From Plasmopara viticola (taxonomy: Eukaryota > Oomycota > Peronosporomycetes > Peronosporales > Peronosporaceae), in assembly GCA_001695595.3 (NCBI GenBank), contig MBPM02000024.1, positions 434,001 to 498,000 on the forward strand: a stretch of 64,000 nt of DNA. The letters are read 5' to 3'. The notes beneath the pieces were generated by a model that had not been told where the DNA came from, did not search any database, and worked only from the letters and a program-made list of their open reading frames with translations. Numbering within the stretch: position 1 is the stretch's first letter; the number at the start of each line of letters is the position of its first letter. This document shows positions 36,201 through 47,842 of this stretch, one piece after another. Made by a program: the position numbers and the translations under genes.

Positions 36201-39200
36201 CAAAAGCGCACCTGAGTGGTAGAAGCACCTTCTCACATTTCGTAGACGATTGATCAGTAGAAGACGTGATGGTATTTACATGTCAAGGAGGCGGCTGCAA
36301 TTGCAGTCCGCTCTTACTGGAAATAAGTCAAGTCCTGAATGAGCTAGTATGTGATGCACATCAGGAGGATATATTCCACAAGAGTTGGTCAGCACTCAAA
36401 AAGAGATACTAGCAGCGATGAGATTCGATTAATATTGCAAATCTTCGTACACTCTAATGCGTCGGAAAATCTGCGCGTCAGCAAGCGACTGCGATGAACA
36501 AAAGCAGACCGAACGATTTTTCAAGGGAAAGAAACAACAAAAAGTATTGCAAGGTTGACTGCACGACGAGACAACTCTTCACAAAAAGATTGACCTGGCT
36601 AAGGACCAGAAAATAGCGATAGCGCAGAAACAATCTTCATGAACATGTATGACGAATTTTGGGCAAGACGTATCTAAAAGAGCACGAGCTCTTGTTTTTT
36701 TAGGGGGGGCAATTCTTACGCGCTTGCCGCCCAATCAACAGTAGCAAAAGTTTGGTAGAATTTGTTTCCAGCGCTTTTATGCAAAACTTTATGTACGCCT
36801 AACTATCATAGTAGCTATTGGTACCACAAAGTCTATATTACAACCTTGTGACGCGAAGTGGCTCGTCAGACAGCGTTTCCGATCAAAATAGGCTTCTGCG
36901 CTTTCATACTATGAGAAATTTTTTGGCTATAGCCGTTGTAACGGAATTTAATTGGTTTTGAAGGCACATTGAGGTCACCTTAAGCAAATTCGTGACGTTG
37001 AGAAGACAAACAAAATCATCGACCAATGCATTCTTGCGGTAGAGAAGGTAATTGTCCGAAAAGATCCCAAAAATAAGAGCCAGCTCATATACGCCTTCAA
37101 GATGGTGGTAAGTAAGGCCTTGCTAGCTCTTGATCAAGTTTAGAGCTGGCCGTGTAAGATGTGCACAGCTTCATTCCGATCTACTTGAAATAGACATTGA
37201 GTGACTACAGGAGAGGCAGAAATGTCTATCATAGCATTAAATAGATCCTATATTAAGCAGCCGTTCTGGTATTGCCAGACGAGGCAAAGTATTCGAAATT
37301 GTTTGTGGCAATCTCAATTATGTCATTGGATGTGCATAACAGCAAGAAATGAGGAGTATAGTATCTGAGTTTTTTTTTGCTGCACTCCGGGCAGATGATT
37401 TTTTTAAACGAAGCTACCTCGTTCGTAGTAAAGCTATAATTAGCTTTGTAAAATTGCGAACACTAAATCTTTGAGTAATACGATAAATTTGCCTCACTAC
37501 ACTTATATGATGTCAGGGTAAATGTCATTCTGTTAAAAAAGAAAATCGCACTGAATACAAGTCTATGTTCTTGCTGACGCTTCACGCAGGCCAAATGATG
37601 AGCCATGTTAATAAGGCTAAAAACTCATTTGACAAAAGAATCCGTCAGGCGTAAAAATGGACGCCAATCTGGAGTTTTTAAAGCGATTTTTTTATCGCAG
37701 GCAAAGATGTCAATTGTAACTAATTGAACCTCACTTGCGAGCTTAATTAAATGGTCAGATGGTCGGCACCGCTATAAGATAGATCCGGTATTCTTTGTAC
37801 AAGTTATTGCTTCAGATAACGAAGACCTAGAGTAAGATATGGAAAAGATCCGTGATAATTGAAGCCGCGAAAGCACCCGTGTCGTTCTACATCATTTGAT
37901 GGCTTCATACATGTGACCATACCTGTGAGACCGACAAAAGAGTCAAAGGCGCGGTTTTACATGTTGGCTCCTTTATATAGCCTACCATTACTGACAGGAA
38001 GGTGACATATCATAAGCCTAAGCTTTGTCTTTGGTGTGACGAAATCATACCGGCATTGTAGTGCTCGTGTGTTACCTACGTAGGATGGTGCATTTGGCAC
38101 CTACTTAAGGGTGTATAAATGGAAAATACCGTGAGACATCATGGCAGTCTCTAGTCCATCGTGTCGGACAGGTACCCGCGGTATACGGCTGCGTCTTTGC
38201 AAACAATTTTCCGACTATCGGTAACTCGTCTGATATCAACAACTGGGCAAATTGGCAGACGGAAAGGTTTTGCCTTGCGCTCGAAGACACACTGCGCGGC
38301 TTGTGCGCTGAGGTACACCATTCGTGGGCTGACAAGTACACTATAGAATGATATGCAATTAACATCGAGAGTTACTCATCAACGGCCTCTTCAACCCTTA
38401 TACAAACGGGCTTACACATAAGTTTACTTTCCAATAATCCGACTAGAGATGATCGGCCGGAAAATGGATGCGAGTGCATTTCCGAGAAAAGGAAATTGCC
38501 TTTGATGAACAAGAAAGGTTTATTTCAATTATTTGGACTAGAAAATTCGGAAAAGGAGCTTAACATACATAAACAAGTCAACATCAGATTGTTAGTGGTA
38601 CACATGCGCATTCCACGTACATTATCAAGTCTCTAATGACAATGTTGGCGCACCTCGCTTTTCAAAATATATTAAAGCTTAATTTCCAGACCTCGTTGAT
38701 GTATGCAAAGTTCAGGATCCAGACCTAATTTTAGCTCTGAAGTGCTCCCAACATTATTTGGAAGCGTTATTCCCGAGCTTGACCTTTTCAAACAGGCGAG
38801 TACTAGGGACCGTGTGGCGGTTATCTACCCACCGCATCGAAGACAAAGCCAAGGAATTGAGTGCTCATAAAGTATGAGTTTCGAGCGGTCGGCCAAACCT
38901 GGATCTCAACACTCAAGACGGCGTTTCGGCGTAGTCCAAAACCCTTGCAGGAAAATGCGCGGCGGTCGATCCGACTGTAAAGGTAATAATTTATACAAAT
39001 TAAAGAAATCCATATCCTCCATTAGTTTTGTATTGCTCCGAAGTATTCATGGGCGATTACCAGAATTATATTTCTGAGCGCAAACACTCAGTCGCGCAAT
39101 ACATTCTACTTTTTATGAAGAAAGTGTGAGGCCGAGGTGGGAGTGGCCTGCTATGGCACCCCTTAACACTTCTTCGTGAATTACGTAAAGAAGCAGAGGT

Positions 39201-40139
39201 CTTCTGCGGAAACCGAGATCATGCTGTGTAGCATTGGTTTTTCAGCCTCACAGATATGCGTAGAGCCGGCAAACTGAATTTGAAACACCAACGGGTTGTC
39301 CGTAGGTAAGCCACAGTCTTTTGGCTACACATTGAGGCATGATTTGATATATCCCATACCCTGTTCGGATTTTATGTTCTCAGCGCCAGTCTAAGCGTTT
39401 TACTTAGCCCGAGGCAGGTCTCAAAGGTAAGGTGTCTCCTAGCAACAGTTTTACTTCAAGCTTACGATCGTGAAGGACTGTGTCCACTATAGTTGTGGCG
39501 CAAGTTGCATTACTTTGAAGGCTTACCGAGTCTTGAAATAAAATTACCAATCAAACCCTACTAAAAGGTATTTCCAATTTGGGTAAGAATGTTGTTGCCT
39601 TCTGGCTTTTTGTGATGTAAAGTTATTTGCTTCAGTAAAAACTTAACTGGTTTTCGAAGTATAGACATAGCTGCCTTAAGGTGAATCTGTGACACAGACC
39701 TTCTTTGAACCAAGCTTCTATTAAGATGTCACGAGTGTAGTGTCTTTCGAAGATCCTTCGAAGCGCATAAATTTATTGAGCGTAATACTTAGTCATGTGA
39801 CCTCAATCAGACGGGTACCAATTCTTTCTTCTCCCCATTATACCCGTTGATAGAGATTAAGTAGACCTCTTACGAAGCGGCGACTCACTTTGACTCCAAA
39901 TCGTGCAATTTCCGACGCCCACTGCAATACTGTCCTCAGCCATTGACTTCACTCTTTGGATTTAACCAGGACCCTAGTCTTTGCTTCGCCTTTTCTATCG
40001 GAGTGCAAACTTTTGGTCAAATACTCGACAATTTGGGGATTTGTTCCATGAAATGGACGGACTTCCTTGTCTCTACAAGTAAGGTTCCTAGCAGGGTCAC
40101 TAAGTCTGACGACAAATCCGACTCTTCCAAAGGCTAACA

Positions 40140-40500
40140 TCCCGACAGTAAAGTCGCTTGGAAACCATTGTGGTAGCTTTAACGGCTCTTCGCAGCCTTA
40201 ATAGATTAAGAGTCTGACACAAGTTCACCGTGCGAAGGAGAGAGATTGGTGCGCTTTCCTCGTCATGGTCTTGAGGGAGCTCTCCCGAAAGCAAATGGTT
40301 CTTTGGCAGGTGCAGCCTCTGATACTTTGTTTCAAGATCAAGGTTTGGTTGCTTGGTGGTAGACGCAGTCTTTGCTGCAGATGCAGCCTTTCCTGCAGAC
40401 GCGGCCTTTTCTGCAGAGGCGGCCTTTGTTGAGGATAAGCCTTTGCTGGAGATGCAGCCTTTGTTTCAGGTGCAGCCTTAGACACAGAGGCCATCCAGGT
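40140..40500 (-). pseudogene. Remnant of a Lys/Ala-rich repeat protein
   Basis: Read on the minus strand, the region from about 40490 to 40360 encodes a degenerate tandem of K-A-A-(S/P)-A-x hexads, built on an 18-bp DNA unit containing GCAGCCTTT-like blocks on the plus strand. A frameshift in the middle moves the repeat to another frame. It continues into a non-repetitive segment (H-L-P-K-N-H-L-L-S-G-E-L-P-Q-D). Lys/Ala repeats occur in histone H1-like and some gag-like proteins; I cannot tell which this was. Confidence 0.4.
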
Positions 40501-41268
40501 GCAGGGGCACTTTTGGGTGCCAAACCAGACATCTTAAAAAATGAAATGGTCATCGTGAATGACTCGTCCAGCCGGTGCCCCTCTGCGGACTGGTCATCGC
40601 TATGATTTTATCGTTTTTAATGTAAGGAGTTAAGGAAGAGGAGGTATTGGATGTAACCCAAGAATTCGTAATCGGAGAAATAAGGATTTTTGCGTTAAAA
40701 ATTTGGCATCACCCTTATAATATTAATGTTTCTATGTCATTCTGTTTGCATACTGAGACAGTCAACCTGTCTAAATCGCAGAATTTATTTGCCTTGTAGT
40801 TTGAATGAATATTGCATATTATTAGATCAGTCTTTGACCTGCAGTATGTTTAACACTTTTATCCCATGAGGCCGGGGATAGCAAACAGTTGCCTAATAGA
40901 AAATGTCTGTCTCTCTCCACGCCTTTTTAATGCAAGATGCTGTATAAGCCTATCAAAGACCCTAACATCCTTTGAATGTCCATGCAACGCAGAAATATTA
41001 AACAATTTCTCATTTCACGCAATTATAAGCACAATAGAATGGTGTCAAGCTTTGGCGCCACATAACCGGATTCGGATATATATAAAATTGCACGTTGTAT
41101 TGCTAATTTTCCGAAGTACATGTACATGTAGATATTGATTGCCATCGTATGGCAAAAATGATTGCAAAAGGATTTTTTTGGCGTTGATCTTACTAGAAGA
41201 AGATAGGGCTACCACTAGACGCAAATTGGTGGAGCGTTACGACCACAGGAATGCACTAATAGGAATTT

Positions 41269-41612
41269 AGGTTTAAAAGTCCTGAAGACGTTGAGCTTGA
41301 CTGTAAGATCATTTTGAACATTAGTAACAAGAACATTTCAATTGATATCACTTTTGGGGGAACAGACGTCAGCTCGAGGTAATTCAAGGTGCTCGAGCTT
41401 TTGGGGCGAGTACAAATTGCGAATGAGCGTCTGTGAGAAAATAAAACGCTGAACACCAAGCACGCGATTGAGTCATTTTGCCTCACGAGTAGTAGTGGTC
41501 GGACATTGCACAAACAAGCAGACGAAGCTACTGCTTTGATTTATAAAGCGTACGAGCGCATTTATCCTCAGTGTTACCGTGACGTCACACAAATTGCCTT
41601 TTCAGATCTTTG
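41269..41612 (+). pseudogene. Coding-derived fragment running into the outer inverted arm
   Basis: One frame on the plus strand stays open for about 340 nt except for two stops (near 41381 and 41432). It reads like real protein (I-D-I-T-F-G-G-T-D-V, then H-K-Q-A-D-E-A-T-A-L-I-Y-K-A-Y-E-R-I-Y). The frame continues past 41579 into the left inverted arm and ends at a stop near 41612. I do not recognise the family. It may be the 3' end of a gene into which the arm was inserted or from which it was copied. Confidence 0.4.
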
Positions 41613-41808
41613 ACTTCTGGACTCGATCGACCAGCAATCCATCATCGCCAAGTGACTTCACTAGCCTCAGTATTTTTCGTCTATTGTCATTACATGTGGT
41701 GTCAATTTTGATGACTCTTCAAGTAACACGTTGTTATGATGTTGTTGAGGAGGTATTAATAGTGAAACAGAGCTTGAATCTATACAAATGACATAATGAC
41801 ACCTCTTG
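41579..41808 (+). repeat. Left inverted arm, outer part
   Basis: Reverse complement matches about 49470-49703. A landmark is ATTGCTGGTCGA(T/C)CGAGTCCA in the right arm and its complement around 41615-41640 here. It is interrupted at 41808 by the gypsy 5' LTR. Confidence 0.9.
41804..41808. repeat. Target-site duplication TCTTG, left copy
   Basis: The five bases TCTTG directly precede the left LTR and recur directly after the right LTR at 47579-47583. Five base pairs is the usual Ty3/gypsy target duplication. In the uninterrupted right arm the matching sequence is a single copy, consistent with insertion into the left arm. Confidence 0.93.
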
Positions 41809-42130
41809 TGTAAGGAATCACACTCACATGTTCTAGAACCATTCTAGAATGTCAGTGAGTGTAGGTTACAAGCATTCAATATATTTTCGTAAACAAACTT
41901 AACTCACATTCAAGAAGCGATGATACATATATTCATATTAGTTTATAGGAAAGGCGACGTACTAGGAGGAAAGACTTACATGAGAAAAACAGTAGGAAGA
42001 AAGTGGATAGGTTACATATAAGTAGGAAATCAGTCTAACAAATAATCTCACTTTTTTAGTTCGCCACAATTCTACAACTGAACCTACAACCTACAGTCCA
42101 ACACCGCCTACCAACACCCAGATCCTCACA
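41809..42130 (+). repeat. 5' LTR of the gypsy element
   Basis: 322 bp, starts TGTAAGGA, ends TCCTCACA, so the ends are short imperfect inverted repeats. It contains an internal palindrome TTCTAGAACCATTCTAGAA near 41829. It aligns along its length with 47268-47578 with small indels. Confidence 0.95.
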
Positions 42131-42839
42131 AGTGGTAGCACTTGTTGTTCGTGCTTTCGCGTCGTCAAGTTCCTCGTTTGGGTATTATTATCCCTCGGGT
42201 ATTTGCTGTCCCTTTTCCGCCCCAACCGAGTGGAAGCGCTGTGGAAATTGGTCGAGTGTGTGGTATTCAAATATGCCCTTTATTCTGAGAGCCTGATTTT
42301 GCAGATAGAGTCACTCAGTGGGGTATTGAGGTTGAACCCGACTTGGCTGGTCGAAGCAGTTAATCCATTTTGGAAGGTTTATTTCGTGTGCGAACTAGCC
42401 GACCCACACTTCCTCACTCATTAACTTGAGTCAATAGCTTCCGGGAAAGGAAGTAGGGCCAAATCAGTCGTACACTTTCTATGGACAAGAAGCGCCGTGC
42501 TGAATCGGAAATTCCCTTGGATTGTGAACAAGCTTTCGTCTTCGACTCTGGTAACAAAGCTTAAATAACGGCGCAAGATCTCATCCATTTCGTCGAAAGT
42601 CTCGTCGAATCGCTTCGCTCCTTTCCAAGCGTCTCACTAAAGAAAAAAAAATTCTCCCTAATCAAGGCAAGTCTCTCTACGATCCTCTCCAAGAAGTCGA
42701 CACTTTACTCCAAGAAGTCGAACGGATTTTAGTCAAAGATTTTTGCTACAATTCAAGAGATCTTGGATTTTAGTCAATGATTTTCGCTACAATTCAAGAG
42801 ATCTGGTTCAAGCTTTTGCTTTTTTATACTTCATTCATC

Positions 42840-43925
42840 ATGGCCGAACCATCTATGAACCAGATTATGCAACATCTTATGCAAGTTATGAATAAACAAC
42901 AAGAAATTATCGAGAAATTAAGTCAGAAACAATTGGAGAGTGAAGTTAAAGTTGAGGGATTAAAGCTGCCAACATATAGTGGGAGAAGTGATGAGTCTGC
43001 CCGCCTCTATTGGGCAAACTTGGAGAATTATATTTTGGCGCAAGGAACGAAATGGAAAGAGAAGTCTTTAGCGAGACAAATTATCGCAGTACTTGGAACA
43101 ACTTTGCGTGGAGCAGCAGCTCAATGGTTTGTGCTTCATCAGCATGAATTTAATACGGTAGATAAATTTCTCGTTGCTTTAAATATAGAATTTGTACCGG
43201 CGGATTTGCAATATAGTTTACGTGACGAATTGCATCGATTGAGACAAGAGAATTGTAAAGATTTACCTAAATTTGTTGCGAAATTTCGACAACTTATTTT
43301 GCAAATAAATAATATGGCGGAGATTGACCAAATAATATATACTCAAAGAGGATTACGGCAAAGAACAAGAGAAGAAGTTCAGTATCGACGTTGCGAAACT
43401 TTATCAGCGGCGGTCACAGTCGCTCTCGATTTTGAACGCGCTCATTCAAATGTTTCAAGTGGCTATGCAAATCAAGCACCACGTATTCCGCGTCCTGGTC
43501 CACTACCAGTGACACAGCCGTCTAATGGACCTGAGCCGATGGAAAATGACCATGCTCGTCCTTTTCGAAGGTCATCCCGATATCAGGATCGTTATCAAAA
43601 TAATCGTCGTCCAAATAAGCCCAAGTGTTCATTCTGCAAGAAACTTGGTCATACTATTCAACAATATTATAAGCGCAAGAACAGACAACAAGGCAACTAC
43701 AATCAAGATAATCGAAATCATAATCGCGCAAACATCAACTACTTCGAAAATGAATCTGTTCAAGAAGAAACGATTGCTACAACGTCTCATGAAGCTATCA
43801 CAACACTCAGTGAAGCTATTGCAACCTATAGTGGAAAAGATTTAATCATCAAACAAGGAAATCTTGATGAACATGCTGTCAATATTATGCTAGATTCAGG
43901 CGCACGTGTTATGTGGTCAAGCTAG
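42840..43925 (+). CDS. Gypsy gag polyprotein (with start of protease)
   Basis: Open from an ATG at 42840 (M-A-E-P-S-M-N-Q), about 361 aa. Gag packages element RNA in virus-like particles. The central part (about residues 40-220) has the retrotransposon gag signature, including a W-F-x-x-H-x-x-E-F-N-T-V block. A basic region follows, then a zinc knuckle C-S-F-C-K-K-L-G-H-T-I-Q-Q-Y-Y, where the final cysteine of C-x2-C-x4-H-x4-C is replaced by tyrosine. The frame continues into the protease active site L-D-S-G-A and then shifts out of frame, ending at 43925. An upstream in-frame ATG at 42777 would add 21 residues, but the 42840 start matches the usual gag beginning. Confidence 0.85.
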   Translation: MAEPSMNQIMQHLMQVMNKQQEIIEKLSQKQLESEVKVEGLKLPTYSGRSDESARLYWANLENYILAQGTKWKEKSLARQIIAVLGTTLRGAAAQWFVLHQHEFNTVDKFLVALNIEFVPADLQYSLRDELHRLRQENCKDLPKFVAKFRQLILQINNMAEIDQIIYTQRGLRQRTREEVQYRRCETLSAAVTVALDFERAHSNVSSGYANQAPRIPRPGPLPVTQPSNGPEPMENDHARPFRRSSRYQDRYQNNRRPNKPKCSFCKKLGHTIQQYYKRKNRQQGNYNQDNRNHNRANINYFENESVQEETIATTSHEAITTLSEAIATYSGKDLIIKQGNLDEHAVNIMLDSGARVMWSS

Positions 43926-46900
43926 GACTTTTACAAAATACCCATTTCGAAGATGTAGTTCAAGTTACTCGTTTCGACGGCAGCAACACTATTACGAAGA
44001 AAATTAAACTAGGGTTTGCAGATATATCTTTTGATGTAAATATTTTATCAGACGTTCCGGTCATGAAATGGCCAATGAAAAATAGTTCTCACGATGTTAT
44101 TTTCGGTAAACCGTGGTTTACAGCTCAAGAACCAATCATAAACTGGCGAACGCATCAAGTCTCATTCAATACAAGCGATAGTCAACCTGACCCTCCAATT
44201 GAACATGAAAATATTGTTTTCAAAGAAATTAAAGAAGGCAGAATATGAAGAAGTTTATCGTATTAAAATTTGTCAAGCCTCTGTGCATGAAGAGCAAAAA
44301 GAGCCAAAACTTCAATCTTTGCTGGATTCATTCCAAGACTTTTTTCCAAAGAAATTGTTAGATGCTTTACCGCCACATCGTTCGGTAGAGTTTGAAATGA
44401 CCATGAATCCAGGAGCTCAGCCAAGTAATCGACCACCTTTCCGTCTATCACAAGTGGAACAAGATGCATTACAGAAATTTGTTGACGAAAACCTATCGCG
44501 CGGTTGGATTGAGTTATCTGACTCGCCTTAAGTATCCGATATATTTGGTATACCTTAGAAGGATCCGAAGACAGGAACAGGTGTTTCACGTTTCGAATGG
44601 ATTCGATCTGGTAACGCAAACATATTAATGCGATGGGTTTATGATTTTCTGTATGTCAACTCTCGAATTATTGTTCCAAAGATTCCCTTGCCACGCATTG
44701 ACGAACTATTTGATAAGATGCAAGGAAACTGTTATTTTACTGTGATTGATTTGGCGCAAGGTTATCATCAAATGCGCATTCATCCAAACAGCAAGAAGTA
44801 TACCGCATTTCGTACAAGTAATGAAACCTATCAATGGTGTGCTGCACCAATGGGTCTTGCAGGAATGTCAGGTGTTTGGTCACGACTCATGCGAGTTCTA
44901 TTTGGAGAATTTCCTTTTGTTGTCGTATACAATGATAGTTGTGTATTTTCACACACTTATGCTGAACACTTAGTTCATTCGAAAACTGTGTTTTAAATTT
45001 TGCGAAAAGAAAAGCTTTATGCTTATATAGGCAAGTGTAAATTTGCACTCGAAGAAGTCGGCTTTTTGGGTCATACTGTATCACGGAAAGGACTGTTTGT
45101 TGATAATTCCAAAATAGGAGCAACTGCTAAATGGCCAGTGCCATCTTCAGTTAAAAAACTTCAAAATTTTTTTGGCGTAGCTGGTTATCATCGCCGCTTT
45201 ATTCATCAATTTGCTCAAGTTGTTTTGCCATTAAGCAAGCTTGTGAAGAAGGACATACAGCGGACTTGGAGGAAAGACCAAGATCGTGCTTTTGCTAGTC
45301 TAAAGTCTTCTTTGCAGTCTGCACCAGTACTCACCTTACCTAATTTCTCACGCCCTTTTTGCAATCATGACAGATGCGTCAGGATTGTGCATTGGTGGTG
45401 TACTTTCGAAATTTGTAAATGGTCATGATCATCCTGTTGCTTTCTATTCATAGAAGCTTGGTGTTCGTGAAGTTAATTGGCCGACACATAAAAGGAATTA
45501 TTTGCAATAAAAGCTGGTCTCGACCCATGGTGTCATTATCTTTAATCCATCAAGTTGAAATATTCACGGATAATAGGGCATGCTCATGGCTGCTTCATCA
45601 TCCTAAAGTGTTCCTAAATTGGCAAGATATTTGACAACATTTTCCCAGTATACTTTAACGATTCATCACATCAATGGTACTCTTAATGTCGTCGCTGATG
45701 CTTTGTCGCGTCGACCAGACGAATGTGCTCCTTCAACTATCGAATTTCATGAATCTGATGCTAAATGTCAAGCTCGAGGTTCTCGTTTGCGTGTTTCACC
45801 ATCTGGGCCAACTCTGCTTTAGGGGGGGGGCCTGAGTCACTTCAAGTTGCTGCAGTAATGATTGCATCTTATATCGAGTTGTCGCCAGATGTCCGCAAAA
45901 TGTTCCATCAAGGTTATGCCAATGATCCTGAGCTTCAAAACTCATGGACGATGTCTGATACTGACACATTGTTCATTAAACATGACGAATTGTTGTTTCT
46001 ACGTACTTCCAACAAAGTTGCAAGACTTTGTGTGCCGAACAACGATCGATTGCGAACTCAAGTGATTTCGCAATATCATGACTCTGCTATAGCTGCTCAT
46101 CCTGGCAATCGCAGAACTTTCTTGCGAGTTGCACAGTAGTACTATTGGAAGACATTACAAAATGATATCAAGGAATATGTCAAGACGTGTGAAACTTGTA
46201 CACGCTGGAAACATGACAATCAACGAAAGAATGGATTATTTATGCCAATCTCAATACCTGAGCAATGCTGGCTTGTTGTGTCAATGGATTTCATGACTGG
46301 AATACCTGTTTCAAATGGTTTTGATGTCATTTTTAATTGTTGTCGACAAATTGTCAAAACGTACCAAGTACGCTGCAGTGCATGCGAATGATGATACATC
46401 TGCAACAGCCAAAGCATTCTTTAAAGCTGTAGTTCGACACCATGGGTTACCTGAAGTTATCATCAGTGACAGAGATAGCAAGCTCACTTCATCATTTTGG
46501 GAGTCTCTGATGACAGTCATGGTTGTTCGACTCAGTATGACAACACTTGTCAGTGCATCTACTGGATATTCTCCATTTGAGATTGACACCGGGAGAAAAG
46601 AACGTTCTTCTTGGCAAAAAGGAATAAGTGGTAATGATTCGAAAGTGAAAATTGATGTTCAGGCTAAAGAGTTCGTGGAAAAAAAAGCAAAGAGTAATCG
46701 AACAAGCACGAAAGAATCTACTTAAAGCTCAAGCCACTCAATAGCACTATTATGATCAGAAATGTAGATAACATCAAGTTGAATTTCAAGTTGGAGATCT
46801 AGTTATGCTAGGTACTCGAAGAATCTCTCTAAGACATGCGGCCAAAGATATGGAAAATAAACGAGCGAAATTTGCAGCAAGAAAAGTTGGGCCATATGAA

Positions 46901-47212
46901 ATCATCACGATGATAAATCCCAATGTGGCGAAACTCAAGTTGCCAACAAGCATGAAAGGAATTAATCCGACCTTCAATGTCGATGTATTGTCGAAGTACG
47001 AGCCGACACCAGACAAGTTCCTTTGTCGTCCTATCCCCAAAGCGTCGAAGTTTGTGGACAATGACTCGACCGATCAGCTTCAAATCATTCAGCGTGTTTT
47101 GGAGAAGAGACAATTTAATCGCCAGCCCGAATGGCTTGTCCAGTGGCATGGTGAAACAGAAGAAAAAGCTAGCTGGGAAAAAGAAAAGAATATTCGACAC
47201 GTAGCTCATTGA
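43913..47212 (+). pseudogene. Gypsy pol (protease, RT, RNase H, integrase, chromodomain), broken
   Basis: The protease core continues at 43913-44248 (D-V-I-F-G-K-P-W-F). RT spans about 44340-44960 with F-T-V-I-D-L-A-Q-G-Y-H-Q, but the catalytic Y-x-D-D box reads Y-N-D-S (about 44925-44940). RNase H follows from 45364 after a frameshift, with a stop soon after the D-A-S block. The zinc-binding and core integrase regions run from about 46070 to 46600, with the first two catalytic aspartates visible. The sequence then jumps directly to S-A-S-T-G-Y-S-P-F-E, so about 50 residues including the catalytic Glu are missing. The frame 46805-47212 ends in a chromodomain (E-W-L-V-Q-W-H-G, A-S-W-E). Stops occur at 44532, 44996 and elsewhere. 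Confidence 0.9.
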
Positions 47213-47267
47213 AATGATCTCGTTGCTGACTTTAAACAGTGACAACGAGAGATCAAATCCGGGAGGA

Positions 47268-47578
47268 TGTAAGGAACCACACTACATGTTCTAGAACCAT
47301 TCTAGAATGTCAGTGAGTGTAGGTTACAAACATTCAATATGTTTTCGTAAACAAAAACGGAACTCACATTCAAGAAGAGATGATACATATATTAATATTA
47401 GTTAATAGGAAAGGCGACGTAATAGGAGGAAGAAAAATAGTAGGAAGAAAGTGGATAGGTTACATAAAAGTAGGAAATCAGTCTAAGAAATAATCTCACT
47501 TTTTTAGTTCGCCACAAATCTACAACTGAACCTACAACCTACAGTCCAATACCGCCTACCAACACCCAGATCCTCACA
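47268..47578 (+). repeat. 3' LTR of the gypsy element
   Basis: 311 bp, starts TGTAAGGA and ends TCCTCACA at 47578. Compared with the 5' LTR it lacks about 12 bp near 47430 and has scattered substitutions. Confidence 0.95.
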
Positions 47579-47583
47579 TCTTG
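47579..47583. repeat. Target-site duplication TCTTG, right copy
   Basis: Direct continuation of the interrupted inverted arm; pairs with 41804-41808. Confidence 0.93.
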
Positions 47584-47813
47584 TACAAGTTATAAACAAT
47601 TATACTAGAGTACTAGGGGTGATAGTGAAAATAATTAAACAATAGAAAACTTGGAATTGCATCCCGACGTAACTCAGCAAAAGTAGTATCACATCAATGC
47701 AATGCACGTTGATTCACATTCGTTGTAACACAACTGCTTTATCTTAGAGGTCGTTCGAAGCGATGTAGTTATATAAGGGGTTGCTCAGTATATTACAAAC
47801 GGTAAGATCACGA
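47579..47813 (+). repeat. Left inverted arm, inner part
   Basis: Reverse complement of about 49185-49470. The longest shared block is the stretch around 47665-47710 (CGACGTAACTCAGCAAAAGT and on), identical in the right arm. The inner end is at ACGGTAAGATCACGA (47813). Confidence 0.9.
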
Positions 47814-47842
47814 CCCATTTTCTCTCCAAGGCTACGGATCAC

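Larger units (their letters stand above)
32401..41268. other. Gene desert with transposon debris
   Basis: No gene supported over almost 9 kb. It holds the 122-bp duplication at 33027 and the Lys/Ala repeat remnant at 40.3 kb, listed separately. Minus-strand frames between 34863 and 34442 form a coding-like patch of unknown origin. The plus-strand frame 35468-35833 (121 aa) has no recognisable domain and no support from context. Confidence 0.5.
41809..47578 (+). mobile_element. Ty3/gypsy chromovirus-type LTR retrotransposon, complete but defective
   Basis: The 5770-bp element is bounded by 322- and 311-bp LTRs that begin TGTAAGGA and end TCCTCACA, with a 5-bp target duplication. Domain order on the plus strand is gag with zinc knuckle, protease, reverse transcriptase, RNase H, integrase and a C-terminal chromodomain, the hallmark of chromoviruses. 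The LTRs differ at roughly 5 percent of aligned positions (my count by eye) plus a 12-bp indel, so it is not a recent insertion. A purine-rich GGGAGGA just before the right LTR is the likely polypurine tract. The sequence after the left LTR (TGGTAGCAC from 42133) may be the primer-binding site. Pol has frameshifts and stops and lacks key catalytic residues, so it cannot move on its own. Confidence 0.95.

Noticed and set aside
41570..41578. Possible 9-bp target duplication of the long-arm element
   Set aside because: The bases flanking the left end do not match those following 49703, so no duplication can be claimed.
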